Positions 35,639 through 45,718 of a DNA stretch of 64,000 nucleotides are shown one piece after another (positions within the stretch are counted from its first letter, which is position 1; the number at the start of each line of letters is the position of its first letter). The stretch comes from Catalinimonas sp038039535 (GTDB taxonomy: Bacteria; Bacteroidota; Bacteroidia; Cytophagales; Cyclobacteriaceae), in the NCBI RefSeq assembly GCF_038039535.1, contig NZ_JBBPHP010000021.1, forward strand, positions 1-64,000, written 5' to 3'. The position numbers were made by a program, and so were the translations under genes. Under the pieces are notes generated by a model. The model was not told where the DNA came from, ran no database searches, and saw nothing but the letters and a program-made list of their open reading frames with translations.

Positions 35639-36238
35639 ATGTTCACAGGTATCATAGAAGCCGTAGGCGAAATCGTAAACATTACTGAAGAAGGAAGCAA
35701 CCGACATTTTGAAATTCGTAGTCACTTAGCATCTGAACTCAAGGTAGACCAGAGTGTATGCCATAATGGAGTATGCCTGACAGTGACTTCATTAACTGAT
35801 GAAACCTATCAGGTGACAGCTATTGACGAAACCCTGAAAAGAAGCAATCTTGGAGCACTTACTCAAGGTAGCAAAGTGAATCTGGAAAGATGCATGCCCG
35901 CTCATGGTCGTTTTGACGGACACATAGTGCAAGGACATGTAGACCTGACAGCGCAGTGCACTCAAATACAGGAAGAGGAAGGTAGCTGGCTTTTTGACTT
36001 TTCTTACCAGACAGAAAATCAGGAATATCTGACGGTAGAAAAAGGCTCTATCACCATTAATGGCGTAAGCCTAACCTGCTTTAATTCTACTTACGATAGC
36101 TTCAGAGTGGCAATCATCCCTTACACTTACGAACACACCAATTTTCATCAGCTCAAAGTGGGAGACTCGGTGAACCTTGAGTTTGATATCATCGGTAAGT
36201 ATATCAGTAAGATTATGGCACGACAAAAACCTCAGTAG
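35639..36238 (+). CDS. ribE: Riboflavin synthase, alpha subunit
   Basis: A 199-residue enzyme starting with the invariant MFTGIIEAVGEI and built from two lumazine-binding repeats: residues ~1-95 with SVCHNGVCLTVT and ~96-190 with KGSITINGVSLT. It dismutates two 6,7-dimethyl-8-ribityllumazine molecules into riboflavin. Length is normal. No other rib gene and no FMN riboswitch is nearby, so it is probably expressed on its own. Its stop overlaps the end of the convergent PAP2 gene by 7 bases. Confidence 0.95.
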   Translation: MFTGIIEAVGEIVNITEEGSNRHFEIRSHLASELKVDQSVCHNGVCLTVTSLTDETYQVTAIDETLKRSNLGALTQGSKVNLERCMPAHGRFDGHIVQGHVDLTAQCTQIQEEEGSWLFDFSYQTENQEYLTVEKGSITINGVSLTCFNSTYDSFRVAIIPYTYEHTNFHQLKVGDSVNLEFDIIGKYISKIMARQKPQ

Positions 36239-36846
36239 TGCATTTCTTCTTCTTTCTCTAATAATGTTTTTGAAGAAATAGGTGTACCATGAAACCGGTC
36301 TGTAAGCCATAGGAAGAGTTGAACAGTAATCCAGCCTACCGCCATACCTCCCAGTGCACCTACAAAAATATCACTTGGATAATGTACGCCCACATACACA
36401 CGACTGTAGGCTACGATAGCAGCCCACAGGAACCCCCAAACAAACCAGCGCGACCAGTCTTTTAATAAAAGCCATAAAGAAGTAGCGAGTGCAAAAGTGG
36501 TAGAAGCATGGGAGGACGCAAAACCAAACCTTCCTCCACATCCCGTTACTACATTGATAAGAGAACTGATTTCCGGCTCATGACAAGGCCTAAGCCTTCC
36601 AAAGTAAGGTTTCATGAAGCCTGAGGTTAATTGATCTGCCAGTCCTACGGAGATAAGCACAACCAGCATGATTAATGCCCCTTTCCATTTAAATTTGATA
36701 ACTACCAAAACGATAAGCAATATATACAATGGATACCAGGTAAATTTGTAGGTAATCCAGTACATTAAAATATCCAGCCACTCAGCGTTCAGGCTATTGA
36801 GATATATGAACAGTTGACGGTCTAGCTCTTCTAATTTTTCAATCAT
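36232..36846 (-). CDS. PAP2-family membrane phosphatase
   Basis: A 204-residue membrane protein with five to six helices and all three PAP2 motifs: KPYFGRLRP (C1, ~84-92), FGFASSHASTT (C2, ~115-125; catalytic His in SSHAS) and SRVYVGVHYPSD (C3, ~155-166). Members dephosphorylate lipid phosphates such as undecaprenyl diphosphate or phosphatidate on the outer face of the inner membrane. The start is typical (LDRQLFIYLNSL). It is single and convergent with ribE. Confidence 0.9.
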   Translation of the reverse strand: MIEKLEELDRQLFIYLNSLNAEWLDILMYWITYKFTWYPLYILLIVLVVIKFKWKGALIMLVVLISVGLADQLTSGFMKPYFGRLRPCHEPEISSLINVVTGCGGRFGFASSHASTTFALATSLWLLLKDWSRWFVWGFLWAAIVAYSRVYVGVHYPSDIFVGALGGMAVGWITVQLFLWLTDRFHGTPISSKTLLEKEEEMHY

Positions 36847-37030
36847 AAATTATTCTGCGAATCAGTTCTTCTTATTGAATTGCTGCAATTTATGATTACT
36901 AACAGAAAAAACCCGTAATTGATCTGCAAATCGGTACAATTCCAGGCTCCGATTGACTACATTTTCATAAACTACCTCAACATATGTATTTTTGAGGGAC
37001 TATAGGATATGGACGAATCAAAACATATAA

Positions 37031-37060
37031 AATAAAAAAAGCCGCTTCTAATAAGCGGCT
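37031..37060 (-). terminator. Intrinsic terminator of FecR-like gene
   Basis: On the minus strand, an 8-bp stem AGCCGCTT/AAGCGGCT (37040-37047 and 37053-37060) with a 5-base loop is followed by a run of T residues. It begins ~35 bases after the stop of the gene at 37095-38003. The gap 36847-37030 otherwise shows nothing. Confidence 0.88.
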
Positions 37061-37094
37061 AGTGATATTTACGGCCTGAGTGATAATTGGTCAG

Positions 37095-38003
37095 CTAATT
37101 GGCTAATCCATTCCTGAAAATAAACTGGTCATACGCTACACGAAAAGCCTCCACTTCGGGAGCCAAAGAAATAGCATACTCATAATTGGTCAAAGCGTCA
37201 GCCAACAAGTTATTTTGCTCATAAAAGGATGCCAGAATCAATTTATCCAGTGCTGATTGCTCATCGGTGATTTCAAGTTTAAGTTCTCTTAGCTCCTGAG
37301 CAATAGGTGCTGCTTCTTCAGGAGTAAGATGTTTCATACCATAATCATTAGACTGCTGATCTTTGAACTCAGTACTATTCACAGAAACAATGATCATACG
37401 CTCCTTGGCAATTTTTTCATCTCTGAAGTCCAAAACTGTTTTGGTATCCTGTACTTCTTTTACCGCAATAACTTCATTGAACATATTTTTTAGTTTTACC
37501 TCATACTTTTCACCGATAGAAGCCATATTTTTCCAGCGCAGAATCACCTCATCGTTAAAGACATCTACCGAGTTAGGAAGGAGAATTTTCACCCGGTTTT
37601 GGTCCATTCCTCTTTCTGTTGAGGCAGTGACGGTCTTGTTAGTGGCATTTTTCAGGCTTTTCACGTACAAATTAGCATATTTACTGGCGACATCTCTTTC
37701 TCTATCCCCTACCTTACTGCTAAGATGATTTATTTCATAGGTACCTTCTTTTCTGAGAGAAAGGGTCTCCCCATTCCGATGAGCTAAGCCTAAATAGGCA
37801 TTTCCCTCCATCTTTATCACATCATTAGCCATCAATGACTGTCCCAACTCTACGGCCTGCCATTGTTCGCCCTTCATATAGAGGGCTTCACCATCCAATG
37901 CCAAAACCTGAAAAACATAATCCTGAGCAAAAAGAAGCTGATTTGCTGATAAGATCAGCGTCAGCATTAAGGAGGCATTCAAAGCTATTTTTTTGATCTT
38001 CAT
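37095..38003 (-). CDS. Secreted FecR-like/TPR protein
   Basis: A 302-residue exported protein (signal peptide ending LLFAQ, ~27). The first half reads like a FecR-type beta domain (VLALDGEALYMKGEQWQAVELGQSLMANDVIKMEGNAYLGLAHRNGETLSLRKEG), a module that often occurs in Bacteroidota cell-surface stress or scaffolding proteins. The middle (~150-225) is a beta-sandwich-like part, and the last ~60 residues form a TPR-like pair (LILASFYEQNNLLADALTNYEYAISLAP). It acts in the periplasm or envelope, with unknown partners. It is monocistronic with its own terminator; no sigma/anti-sigma gene adjoins it, so it is probably not a regulatory FecR. Confidence 0.7.
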   Translation of the reverse strand: MKIKKIALNASLMLTLILSANQLLFAQDYVFQVLALDGEALYMKGEQWQAVELGQSLMANDVIKMEGNAYLGLAHRNGETLSLRKEGTYEINHLSSKVGDRERDVASKYANLYVKSLKNATNKTVTASTERGMDQNRVKILLPNSVDVFNDEVILRWKNMASIGEKYEVKLKNMFNEVIAVKEVQDTKTVLDFRDEKIAKERMIIVSVNSTEFKDQQSNDYGMKHLTPEEAAPIAQELRELKLEITDEQSALDKLILASFYEQNNLLADALTNYEYAISLAPEVEAFRVAYDQFIFRNGLAN

Positions 38004-38471
38004 AATTTTTCCTTCCGTAAGTATGAGCTATGTATGGTATTCTGCTAAAATGCTATGCTAAATTCACTCATTGAGAAAAAGTATACAACCGGTTAAGCGG
38101 AGAAAAATTACAATCGTAACTTCAGCGTAAGAAACTTTTAACCTCACTAACCCGATGGTATTTATCAAATATACACAAAAATAAATATTTATAATTATAA
38201 TTTAAAATATACACTATCAGATGCCCCTAATTGCTTGAAAATTCTTTATATAATGCAATAAATCACCCTACTTTTTAGCACAAAATCAATACTCGGCAAG
38301 TAATATCCAATCATTGCTTTTCATATCAGGAGATAAAATCTGCATTACTAATGCCAAGCTTGCCAATTGTACTCTTATTGTAAACTATTCTTCAAGACAT
38401 GATTAATCCGATGATAATTTTTAGTTTTATTTAACAAATTCGCTCATTTATTACTTAAACATGCTCTCTTC
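38004..38471. other. AT-rich intergenic region, no gene seen
   Basis: This 468-base divergent region is AT-rich, with runs of A and T near 38180-38215. It must hold the promoters of the FecR-like gene and of meaB. I found no open reading frame of credible composition, no exact TAnnTTTG box at a useful distance, and no clear hairpin. Confidence 0.6.
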
Positions 38472-39464
38472 ATGGCCAGAAAAAGGCTTACCATTCATGA
38501 ATATGTAGAAGGAATTAAGCAAGGAAAACGCTTTGTACTCAGTCAGGCCATTACCTTAACTGAAAGTACCCTCAGTGCAGATCAACAAATTGCAGAGGAA
38601 GTGCTTGAAGCCTTGCTACCCCATACCGGCCAATCAGTACGGGTAGGTATTACAGGAGTTCCCGGAGTGGGAAAGAGTACTTTTATCAATGCCATTGGTC
38701 CTTATTTGATACATAAGGGGCACAAACTAGCGGTATTATCGGTGGACCCGAGTAGTGAAAAAAGCCAGGGAAGCATATTAGGCGATAAAACCCGTATGCC
38801 TGATTTGGCCCAATCTTTACAAGCCTACATAAGACCTTCAGCAACGGGAAATACCCTGGGAGGAGTTGCACAAAAGACCAGAGAAAGTATGCTACTCTGC
38901 GAAGCAGCAGGATATGATGTCATTTTTGTAGAGACCGTGGGCGTGGGTCAATCCGAAACACTGGTGCATCAGATGGTAGATTGTTTTATGTTGCTCATGC
39001 TGGCAGGTGCAGGGGATGAACTGCAGGGCATCAAAAGAGGTATCATGGAAATGACCGATATACTGGTAATCAATAAAGCTGACGGTCCGTATGCGGCTCC
39101 GGCAAAACAGGCAAAAAAAGAGTATCAAAATGCCCTGCACCTCTTTCCTGAGCCTGACAGCCAGGTATTACCCAAAGTACTTAGCTGCTCTTCATTAGAA
39201 AAAAAAGGTATAGAAGCGGTGTGGAAAGCGATACAAAAGTATGCCAGCGCAACACAGGCTAATGGGTACTTTCAGCGAAAGAGACAAAAACAAAGGCTTC
39301 AGTGGCTGCACGACACTTTAGGCCAGCAACTGAAGCAACTTTTCTATCAGCACCCTGCTGTACAGGAAGAACTCTCCACCCGTGAGCGGGAGATCGTTGA
39401 AGGGACCTCCTCACCGGCCAAGGTAGCCCGTGTTCTGATGCAAAAATTTATGTCTTCAACTTAA
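38472..39464 (+). CDS. meaB: Methylmalonyl-CoA mutase-associated GTPase MeaB
   Basis: A 330-residue G3E-type GTPase. Walker A GVPGVGKST lies at ~62-70, followed by LSVDPSSEKSQGSILGDKTRM (switch I region), VETVGVGQSE and the specificity motif NKADG. The C-terminal ~80 residues form the helical dimerisation arm. MeaB guards and reloads the adenosylcobalamin cofactor of methylmalonyl-CoA mutase. The mutase genes are not in the window. The gene's need for B12 fits the complete B12 uptake operon at 7.7-14.3 kb. The start at 38472 gives the usual short N-terminus; length is normal. Confidence 0.93.
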   Translation: MARKRLTIHEYVEGIKQGKRFVLSQAITLTESTLSADQQIAEEVLEALLPHTGQSVRVGITGVPGVGKSTFINAIGPYLIHKGHKLAVLSVDPSSEKSQGSILGDKTRMPDLAQSLQAYIRPSATGNTLGGVAQKTRESMLLCEAAGYDVIFVETVGVGQSETLVHQMVDCFMLLMLAGAGDELQGIKRGIMEMTDILVINKADGPYAAPAKQAKKEYQNALHLFPEPDSQVLPKVLSCSSLEKKGIEAVWKAIQKYASATQANGYFQRKRQKQRLQWLHDTLGQQLKQLFYQHPAVQEELSTREREIVEGTSSPAKVARVLMQKFMSST

Positions 39465-39469
39465 GCTGG

Positions 39470-41047
39470 CTATTTCAAGGTTTTGAAATACTCCTGTAGC
39501 TTAAAACCCGGCTTTTTCACCTCATCAGGAGATGGCATTTTTTTCATTCTCAACAGTTCTTCTATCATTGTCATTTCCTGATCGCGATTAAGTCCCAGTG
39601 CTGCCTTAAGTTTTCCACCTTCTTCATAGTAGGCGATAAATTCCTGCTCTGCTACTTTTCCATCATATATAATATCATCGTATGCCTTGACATAGCCTAC
39701 ATAACGGATCTGTGCTCCCTGTTGGGCTGTCCAGAAGAAAGGCACACTCTCATAAGCTTCACTTTCTCCTGCCATATTGTTGCCCGCTATGCGTCCATGC
39801 TGACAAGCTACTCTCCAGTGTTCTATACGTACCTGTTGTCCATGGTAAGGAAAGTGGGCAATATCACCGGCAGCATACACATCTTCTTCTGCGAGAAAAT
39901 GTTTGTCTACTACAACTCCCCCATCCTCAGCCAGCGAAAGCCCCTTGATATAGGAAGTGGCAGGCTTTACACCTATTCCGAATAGTACCAGTTTGGTTGC
40001 TACCTCTTGCCCATTATCCAATACCACTGAGCTTACTGCCTGCTCACCTTTCAACGCTTTTACTTTACGACCCATCTGGAATTTGATACCTTCTTTCTCA
40101 TGCAAACTCTGTATCATTTTACCTACTTCTTCCCCCCAGAGCGAAGCGAAAGGATGTTTTCCAGGCGCAATCACTGTAACGTCACATCCTAATTTATTGA
40201 GACTCCAGGCACTTTCCATCCCAATGAAAGAGGCCCCTACAATTACTACTTCCTTTACTTTTTTGGCAGTTTCCATGATTTTCTTGCTGTCTGCCATTGA
40301 ACGTAGCGTAAATACATGCTGTAGATTTACGCCAGGCATATCAGGTTTGTTGGGCTTTCCTCCTGTACAAAGCAGTACTTTATCATACTTGAGTTTCTGC
40401 CCGTCAGAGAGGCTCACCTGTTTTTGAGCTGCATCCAGTTCAGAGACTTCTGCATGCAGGATTTCAATATCGTGCTCTTCGTAAAACTCAGGAGGGCGCA
40501 AAGGCATCCACTCAGCGGGAGCTTCGTCCTGTAAATATTCTTTACTGCAATTAGGCCGGTCATAGGGAGTTTCTGTGTCAGAAGTAATCATGAGGATTCT
40601 GCCCCGGTAGCCACTGCTTCTCATCGCTTCGGCAGCATACTGGGCAGCAGTACCAGCACCCACAATCAGGTTCAATTGTGATACTTTTTCATCCCTGCTT
40701 TGCATATCGGGGGTGCGCTGGGCAGGTGCATCCTCAGGGACTTTCACGATAATATCTTCTCCATCAATCTCCACCTCAAAACTAGGAAGGCTATCGCAAC
40801 CCGGCGGTTCCAGATGATCACCGTTGGTCACATCAAAACAGGCATGATGCCAGGGGCATATTATACGCTTACCATGTAATAATCCGTCTGCCAAGGGTGC
40901 CCCGTAATGCGTACAATGGGCGGCAGTGGCGAAAAAATTGTCCTGATAACGAGCGAGCAGGACTTCAGTTTCTCCTACTTTTACCTGTTTCATTTCGCCC
41001 GGAGCCAGTTCATCTTTGTGGGCTACTTTTGCTTGCTGATAGGTCAT
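39470..41047 (-). CDS. Rieske/FAD reductase, AIFM3-like
   Basis: A 525-residue fusion. Residues 1-105 are a Rieske domain whose 2Fe-2S ligands are visible as C45-T-H47 and C64-P-W-H67. Residues ~125-445 are a pyridine-nucleotide-disulfide-reductase fold without a redox disulfide: FAD motif LIVGAGTAAQYAAEAM, NAD motif VVIVGASFIGMESAWSL, and VYAAGDIAHFP. A C-terminal dimer domain follows. This is the architecture of AIFM3 and of bacterial ferredoxin/rubredoxin reductase-like proteins. It likely moves electrons from NAD(P)H through FAD to the iron-sulfur centre; the acceptor is unknown. It is a single gene on the minus strand whose start is preceded by an inverted repeat at 41049-41086. Confidence 0.87.
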   Translation of the reverse strand: MTYQQAKVAHKDELAPGEMKQVKVGETEVLLARYQDNFFATAAHCTHYGAPLADGLLHGKRIICPWHHACFDVTNGDHLEPPGCDSLPSFEVEIDGEDIIVKVPEDAPAQRTPDMQSRDEKVSQLNLIVGAGTAAQYAAEAMRSSGYRGRILMITSDTETPYDRPNCSKEYLQDEAPAEWMPLRPPEFYEEHDIEILHAEVSELDAAQKQVSLSDGQKLKYDKVLLCTGGKPNKPDMPGVNLQHVFTLRSMADSKKIMETAKKVKEVVIVGASFIGMESAWSLNKLGCDVTVIAPGKHPFASLWGEEVGKMIQSLHEKEGIKFQMGRKVKALKGEQAVSSVVLDNGQEVATKLVLFGIGVKPATSYIKGLSLAEDGGVVVDKHFLAEEDVYAAGDIAHFPYHGQQVRIEHWRVACQHGRIAGNNMAGESEAYESVPFFWTAQQGAQIRYVGYVKAYDDIIYDGKVAEQEFIAYYEEGGKLKAALGLNRDQEMTMIEELLRMKKMPSPDEVKKPGFKLQEYFKTLK

Positions 41048-41048
41048 G

Positions 41049-41086
41049 TGATAGAATTTTGCAGTTAAAAAATGCGTATTCTATCA
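41049..41086. promoter_or_regulatory. Inverted repeat before AIFM3-like gene
   Basis: A perfect 9-bp inverted repeat (TGATAGAAT at 41049-41057, ATTCTATCA at 41078-41086) with a 20-base spacer begins immediately upstream of the start codon at 41047. It could be a regulator site or an mRNA leader hairpin. Chance occurrence in AT-rich DNA is not excluded. Confidence 0.35.
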
Positions 41087-41135
41087 ACCAGCAAGTGCAA
41101 AGAGTGTTTATCGCCTTTACAATAATAACACTGAA

Positions 41136-43949
41136 CTAGCGCGAGAAAGAAAGAATAGAGAACTCGTTTTCAAAATTTCTATAAACCTGAAAACGGTCTT
41201 CATTATCATAAAAAAGGATACCTACCGGATACCTGCTTTCAATAGGCCGGTCTTTGATAAGAGTACCCTGCCGGTTGAAGAGATACGTAAATTCCTGCAC
41301 CTTGTCAGTAACTGCGTAAATTTCATTTCCTGCGCCAAAGTCATAATATTGTACTTCCAGCATATCTGAGGTCATGGCTGCCGGACTCATATAGTTTTTC
41401 TCAAACATCAGCTTGCCTTCATGGTCCAATACACCAAACAAGCGCTCATCCTGTCGTGCGATAATAAAGGTTTTCCCCAAAGCATCTACACTTAGCTGAA
41501 AACGGGTCTGCGTGGAAGGGCGATAAAGCTGCTCTCTTTTGGTAATATTTCCCTGGAGATTAAAGGCGATAATTTCCCCATGCAGACTTACAGTGGTCAG
41601 TACTGTATTGGCCGGAGTACTGCCTAAGTCAGTATAGGCTACACTTCGGATAGGTTTATCCAGATTAATGGGAAAACCTGCATAGGGCTGCCCACGTCTG
41701 TTGAGCGAATAGATAGTACCATCCTGCTGAATGGCAATGATAAAATCTTTATTACCTACCCTTACATGGAAAGGTGCAGTAGCCACCGGAGCATTGACAG
41801 TGGCATTAGGATTCCAGCCTTCCAGACTTTCCCTGTCTTTGTTAAACATCCAAAGTTTCCCCGCTGTATCACTCACCAGAAAGCGGTAGTTTTTGCTGTT
41901 GTCATAATCTATCAGACTCAGGTGCCGGATGCGTACATCTTCCGGCATATAGGAGGGATAACCGGAAATATAGGCTCCGGTACGGTCAATAACATGGATA
42001 GCACTGTCAGTAGCAAATAAATACTGTAGCTTACCATTGTTGAAGTAATCTATCTGGTAAACTTCTCCAACAATAGCATTTTGAAGAGAGTCTTTCCACA
42101 GTATCTCTCCATCCGGTTCAGCCAGGTAGAGCTGATTTTTTTCATCCTGAAAGAGTACTTCCAGCGTCTGGTCGGTATGATCCCGCACCACAAAAGGTTT
42201 TGTCTGTAAGGGATAATCTACAAACAGACGGCTCACATCCCGGAACTGTTCAGACTTATTTTCTGAGGAAGATAATGGCTCATAACTTATCGCCATGCTG
42301 GTGTAGAAATCATCTTCTGTTCTACTAAACTGAATGGCCAGGTGATCAAAGCTTTTGAGGACATCTGCATGCTGGTTGGCAAACGCTTTCCATTTGGGTG
42401 TAAGATGTTCGCGCAACAAATCCCAGCATCGGGAAGTATTTACAAATACGCTCACGTTTGACTCATCCAAAGCAGACTCTAAAAATCTTACTTCCTGTAT
42501 GGATTTATCCCAGGTATTTTCGGCCTCACGGTCAGCAATCAGTCGCTTCAGGGCACGTATGCTATTGGCAAAAATCACATAGCGGTCGGTGATCATATAA
42601 AAACATTGTTCAAAACCCAAGGCTATGGGGCCCATGATGGATGCTGGAAACTCTTTATAACTTATTTCCCCGATCTGATAACCGGCAAACTGCTCGGAGT
42701 AGCTTATGCCTTCTACCTCACGGCTCAGTTTGGTTTCCAGTTGGCGCAGCTTACTACTCGCTTGCGCAGTATCATTGGTCTCCATAAGCAAGACCTTATC
42801 GGGCAGCTTAGTGTCTATGGATTCCAACACCATTAGTCCAATTTCTCCTTCAAACCACCCCAGTAGATCTTGCAGCCGGACGTCATATAGCTCAGTCAGG
42901 TTTTTACGGTAGCGTAGCGTTTGCTTCACTAGCTTCTGATCTGCCATTTCCTGTTGGCGATACAGTTTCTGCAGCCAATCCGCTCCTCCCTGTATGCCAA
43001 AATGGTAAAGCACCGCAGTACGCTCAGGGACATATTGGTATAAGTCTATAGCCTGAGGCTGTTCTTCATCAAAAGTACTAAGCCACACGGGGGGCTCTTG
43101 ATTTTGTGTTGCGCCTGTCTCTACTGCCTTACGCTCTGTTTTGCTAAACCCATTTAATAACAGCTGATTATCTGTCAGGTTTACATCCAAGAATACAGTA
43201 TTACTCAACTGGGCCAGCGGCTGTAGATAAGGCAAAAACTCATTGGTGGTAAATACTGATAAAAGAAGCGGCAGCTTGCTCATGTTCAGGTAGAGATTAC
43301 CCTCATCGTTAGCCATTTTGGGCACTTCCTCAGTAGAAGCATTATGATAGACGAAACTGTATTCCCCAAATTCAGTCTCTATATTTCTTACTACATCCTC
43401 TATGAGAAATGGTGTAAAGCTGCCCACAAAAATATCGCGATGGACAAGGTAAGAAAACTGACTTCCGCTGCTTTTATCGGTAAGTTCACTGATTCTAAAA
43501 CCGTTGAACATACGGCTTTCGCTTCTTATGCTTTCTTCTTCCTGAAAACGCTTAAGCGCCTGAGTCAGTGCATTACGCTCTTTGGTATTGTCCAGTCTGA
43601 AAAAATAGGTAAAATCAAGCTTGTCTTTGGAGATTACATGAGTGCCAATGAGTAACTGCTTTCCCGCAAAAAACTGCTGGATATTGGTCAGGCTATCCAT
43701 CAGGATCATCTGCTCCTCCATGTCACGGTAAGCTTCAATGCTTTGCAGGTTTTTCCAAAGCTGGCTGCCACTCAGTTTTTCCCAGTTTGCCGGTAATTCG
43801 GCAGTTTCAAATACCAGCGCTGCGCTCTCCGGTACCATAGACCAAAGTGGAATCTCTTCATCCTGTTTCCACCGACGTTCTACATACAATAAAACTACCG
43901 TTAGTAACAGCAGAATAGCAATTACCCAAAAAACTCTTTTACTCTTCAA
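41136..43949 (-). CDS. Large membrane-anchored protein, DUF3352-like plus propeller
   Basis: A 937-residue protein with one N-terminal membrane anchor (~7-23) and the remainder outside the cytoplasm. Residues ~30-590 resemble the DUF3352 group (PESAALVFETAELPANW; 'FAGKQLLIGTHV'; repeated segments about a protein's own value being tested against a threshold). The last ~330 residues carry repeated blade-like motifs (LAEPDGEILWKDSL; AIHVIDRTGAYISGYP; TIYSLNRRGQPYAGFPIN; LFNRQGTLIKDRPI), consistent with a PQQ-like beta-propeller. No catalytic residues are recognised. It is a single transcription unit. Possible roles in envelope assembly or secretion are guesses. Confidence 0.7.
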   Translation of the reverse strand: MKSKRVFWVIAILLLLTVVLLYVERRWKQDEEIPLWSMVPESAALVFETAELPANWEKLSGSQLWKNLQSIEAYRDMEEQMILMDSLTNIQQFFAGKQLLIGTHVISKDKLDFTYFFRLDNTKERNALTQALKRFQEEESIRSESRMFNGFRISELTDKSSGSQFSYLVHRDIFVGSFTPFLIEDVVRNIETEFGEYSFVYHNASTEEVPKMANDEGNLYLNMSKLPLLLSVFTTNEFLPYLQPLAQLSNTVFLDVNLTDNQLLLNGFSKTERKAVETGATQNQEPPVWLSTFDEEQPQAIDLYQYVPERTAVLYHFGIQGGADWLQKLYRQQEMADQKLVKQTLRYRKNLTELYDVRLQDLLGWFEGEIGLMVLESIDTKLPDKVLLMETNDTAQASSKLRQLETKLSREVEGISYSEQFAGYQIGEISYKEFPASIMGPIALGFEQCFYMITDRYVIFANSIRALKRLIADREAENTWDKSIQEVRFLESALDESNVSVFVNTSRCWDLLREHLTPKWKAFANQHADVLKSFDHLAIQFSRTEDDFYTSMAISYEPLSSSENKSEQFRDVSRLFVDYPLQTKPFVVRDHTDQTLEVLFQDEKNQLYLAEPDGEILWKDSLQNAIVGEVYQIDYFNNGKLQYLFATDSAIHVIDRTGAYISGYPSYMPEDVRIRHLSLIDYDNSKNYRFLVSDTAGKLWMFNKDRESLEGWNPNATVNAPVATAPFHVRVGNKDFIIAIQQDGTIYSLNRRGQPYAGFPINLDKPIRSVAYTDLGSTPANTVLTTVSLHGEIIAFNLQGNITKREQLYRPSTQTRFQLSVDALGKTFIIARQDERLFGVLDHEGKLMFEKNYMSPAAMTSDMLEVQYYDFGAGNEIYAVTDKVQEFTYLFNRQGTLIKDRPIESRYPVGILFYDNEDRFQVYRNFENEFSILSFSR

Positions 43950-44218
43950 ATTACCTATTTACGTTTAATATTGTGCTCTTGTAATCTACACCAGCCGATT
44001 TGGTATTGAGGCAACTGTTTTTCAGCTTTTTATGATGAAGCCGGCAAATTCTTTACTAGAATAGTCAATCACCTTACCCAAAATAAACATGTTTACTTTG
44101 ATAAACGAAGGCTGATTTCTTTTATTCCGAATATATAATAGAATGTTGTTTTTTCACACCGACTTACCTTCTCTTCTGTCAGGGAACAACAATAATCAGG
44201 CGAAAGCGAAAGGAAAGC

Positions 44219-45718
44219 TTATTTATACTGGTTGGGAATTGTGACGGTAAAGGTGCTGCCCTTGTCAAAAGTAGAGGATACTTCAATATGTCCATCTAGT
44301 TTCTGGAGCACATCCTTAACGATATACAGGCCAAGCCCTGAACCCTCACTCCTTTCAGAGGAACGATAAAACATATCAAAAATATAAGGAAGTCGGTCTT
44401 CGGGTATGCCTTCTCCATTATCTTCAACTTCAATATGGGCTGCCTCCTCATCTACCCATATCCTGATATCTATAAAAGAGCGGTCCAGATAGTAGCGCCG
44501 GTATTTGATGGCATTGGAAATTAGGTTGTTCAGTACGATTCTCACTCGGGTAAGATCAGATACGAAGTATTCCGGCTGACTGATTTTGGTGGTAATTTCC
44601 AGGTTTTTAGTATTGCCAACGTGATAAAAGTTCGCTACTGCCAGGTTCACTTCCACCATAAAATTAATCTTGACCAGTGGATCAGTGGATCGCTTATTTC
44701 TGGAGATACTTAACAGGTCTACTACCAGTGTATCCAGTCTCTTGATGCTTCCTTCAATCAGGTCTACACATCTCTTCCGTTGTTCTTTATTGGTTTCTGA
44801 CTTTAAGATACCCAGCATACCTAAAACTGTACGCAAAGGTGCTCTTAAATCGTGAGATGCATGGTATACGAAATTATCCAGATCTACATTGACCTGCTGC
44901 AGTTCTTCTAGGGTATTGGCCTGCTCACTTACGTCCCAGATCAGCAGAAAAATACCATCGTCACTGTATTTCGCGCTGAGGTGCCACTGCTTATTTTCTT
45001 CGGGAGAGAACGACCAGTACTCTATTAATTTTTCTGCGATGAGCTGTTCAACAAAGTTATACCATACTTCTTCTCCCATTACCTCCTGTAGTTGTTTCAC
45101 CTTAACCGGAACGTGCAGGGAAGTAAATAAAGTATAGGCATGCTCATTCTGATAGTGAATCATTCCCTCAGGATCAGTCTTTACTATGGCTGCGGGAACT
45201 TGATCCAGCAAACTTAGGCTTTCCTGCTCGGTTGCTGTTTCCTGCTCAATGGCCTGCAAGGTACCGGAAACATTCAAGGGCTTTTTGTTCTCATCGTATA
45301 CCAGCGCTGCTTTGATAAGCAGGAAGACAGGAGCGGTGCCATTATTCAGCATCTGCACCCTGAGTTGATATTGTTCCTTCAGGCCTCGTGCCATATACCA
45401 GAACATTCTCTTTACACCGAAGCGATGTTCAGGAACAATGATTTCCAGTAACTTACTAAAATCCTTTTCTCCTTCTATAGCCTCTCCTATCACTTTCTTC
45501 CAGGGAAACTGCAGGTAAAACTCTTTACTACCGATCTTCCATTCAAACAGGCCTGAGCGATTTGCGGTGAGGACTTCTTCCTGCCAGTGTAGCCTATCTG
45601 CCAGCGCAAACTTCTCCTTCTTTAGCCTCTGTAAGGCTTCCTCAAGCTGCTGCTTTTCCTTTTGTAAAGCTTCCACTCGTTGTTTATGTGCAATATCAGA
45701 TCCTGAGCTGCGGGGCAT
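44219..45718 (-). CDS. PAS-domain soluble histidine kinase
   Basis: A 499-residue kinase without membrane segments. It starts with a coiled coil (~10-48, Gln/Lys/Glu-rich heptads). Two PAS-like domains follow (~52-155, ~165-260; VKTDPEGMIHYQNEHAYTLF). The HisKA box is NFVYHASHDLRAPLRTVLGML (His ~291), and the ATPase domain has N-box RIVLNNLISNAIKYR, DNGEGIPEDRLPYIFDMFYRSSERSEGSGLGLYIV. The family pairs with a response regulator, but none is adjacent, so it is an orphan kinase in this window. The 269-base gap 43950-44218 is AT-rich with nothing recognised. Confidence 0.88.
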   Translation of the reverse strand: MPRSSGSDIAHKQRVEALQKEKQQLEEALQRLKKEKFALADRLHWQEEVLTANRSGLFEWKIGSKEFYLQFPWKKVIGEAIEGEKDFSKLLEIIVPEHRFGVKRMFWYMARGLKEQYQLRVQMLNNGTAPVFLLIKAALVYDENKKPLNVSGTLQAIEQETATEQESLSLLDQVPAAIVKTDPEGMIHYQNEHAYTLFTSLHVPVKVKQLQEVMGEEVWYNFVEQLIAEKLIEYWSFSPEENKQWHLSAKYSDDGIFLLIWDVSEQANTLEELQQVNVDLDNFVYHASHDLRAPLRTVLGMLGILKSETNKEQRKRCVDLIEGSIKRLDTLVVDLLSISRNKRSTDPLVKINFMVEVNLAVANFYHVGNTKNLEITTKISQPEYFVSDLTRVRIVLNNLISNAIKYRRYYLDRSFIDIRIWVDEEAAHIEVEDNGEGIPEDRLPYIFDMFYRSSERSEGSGLGLYIVKDVLQKLDGHIEVSSTFDKGSTFTVTIPNQYK

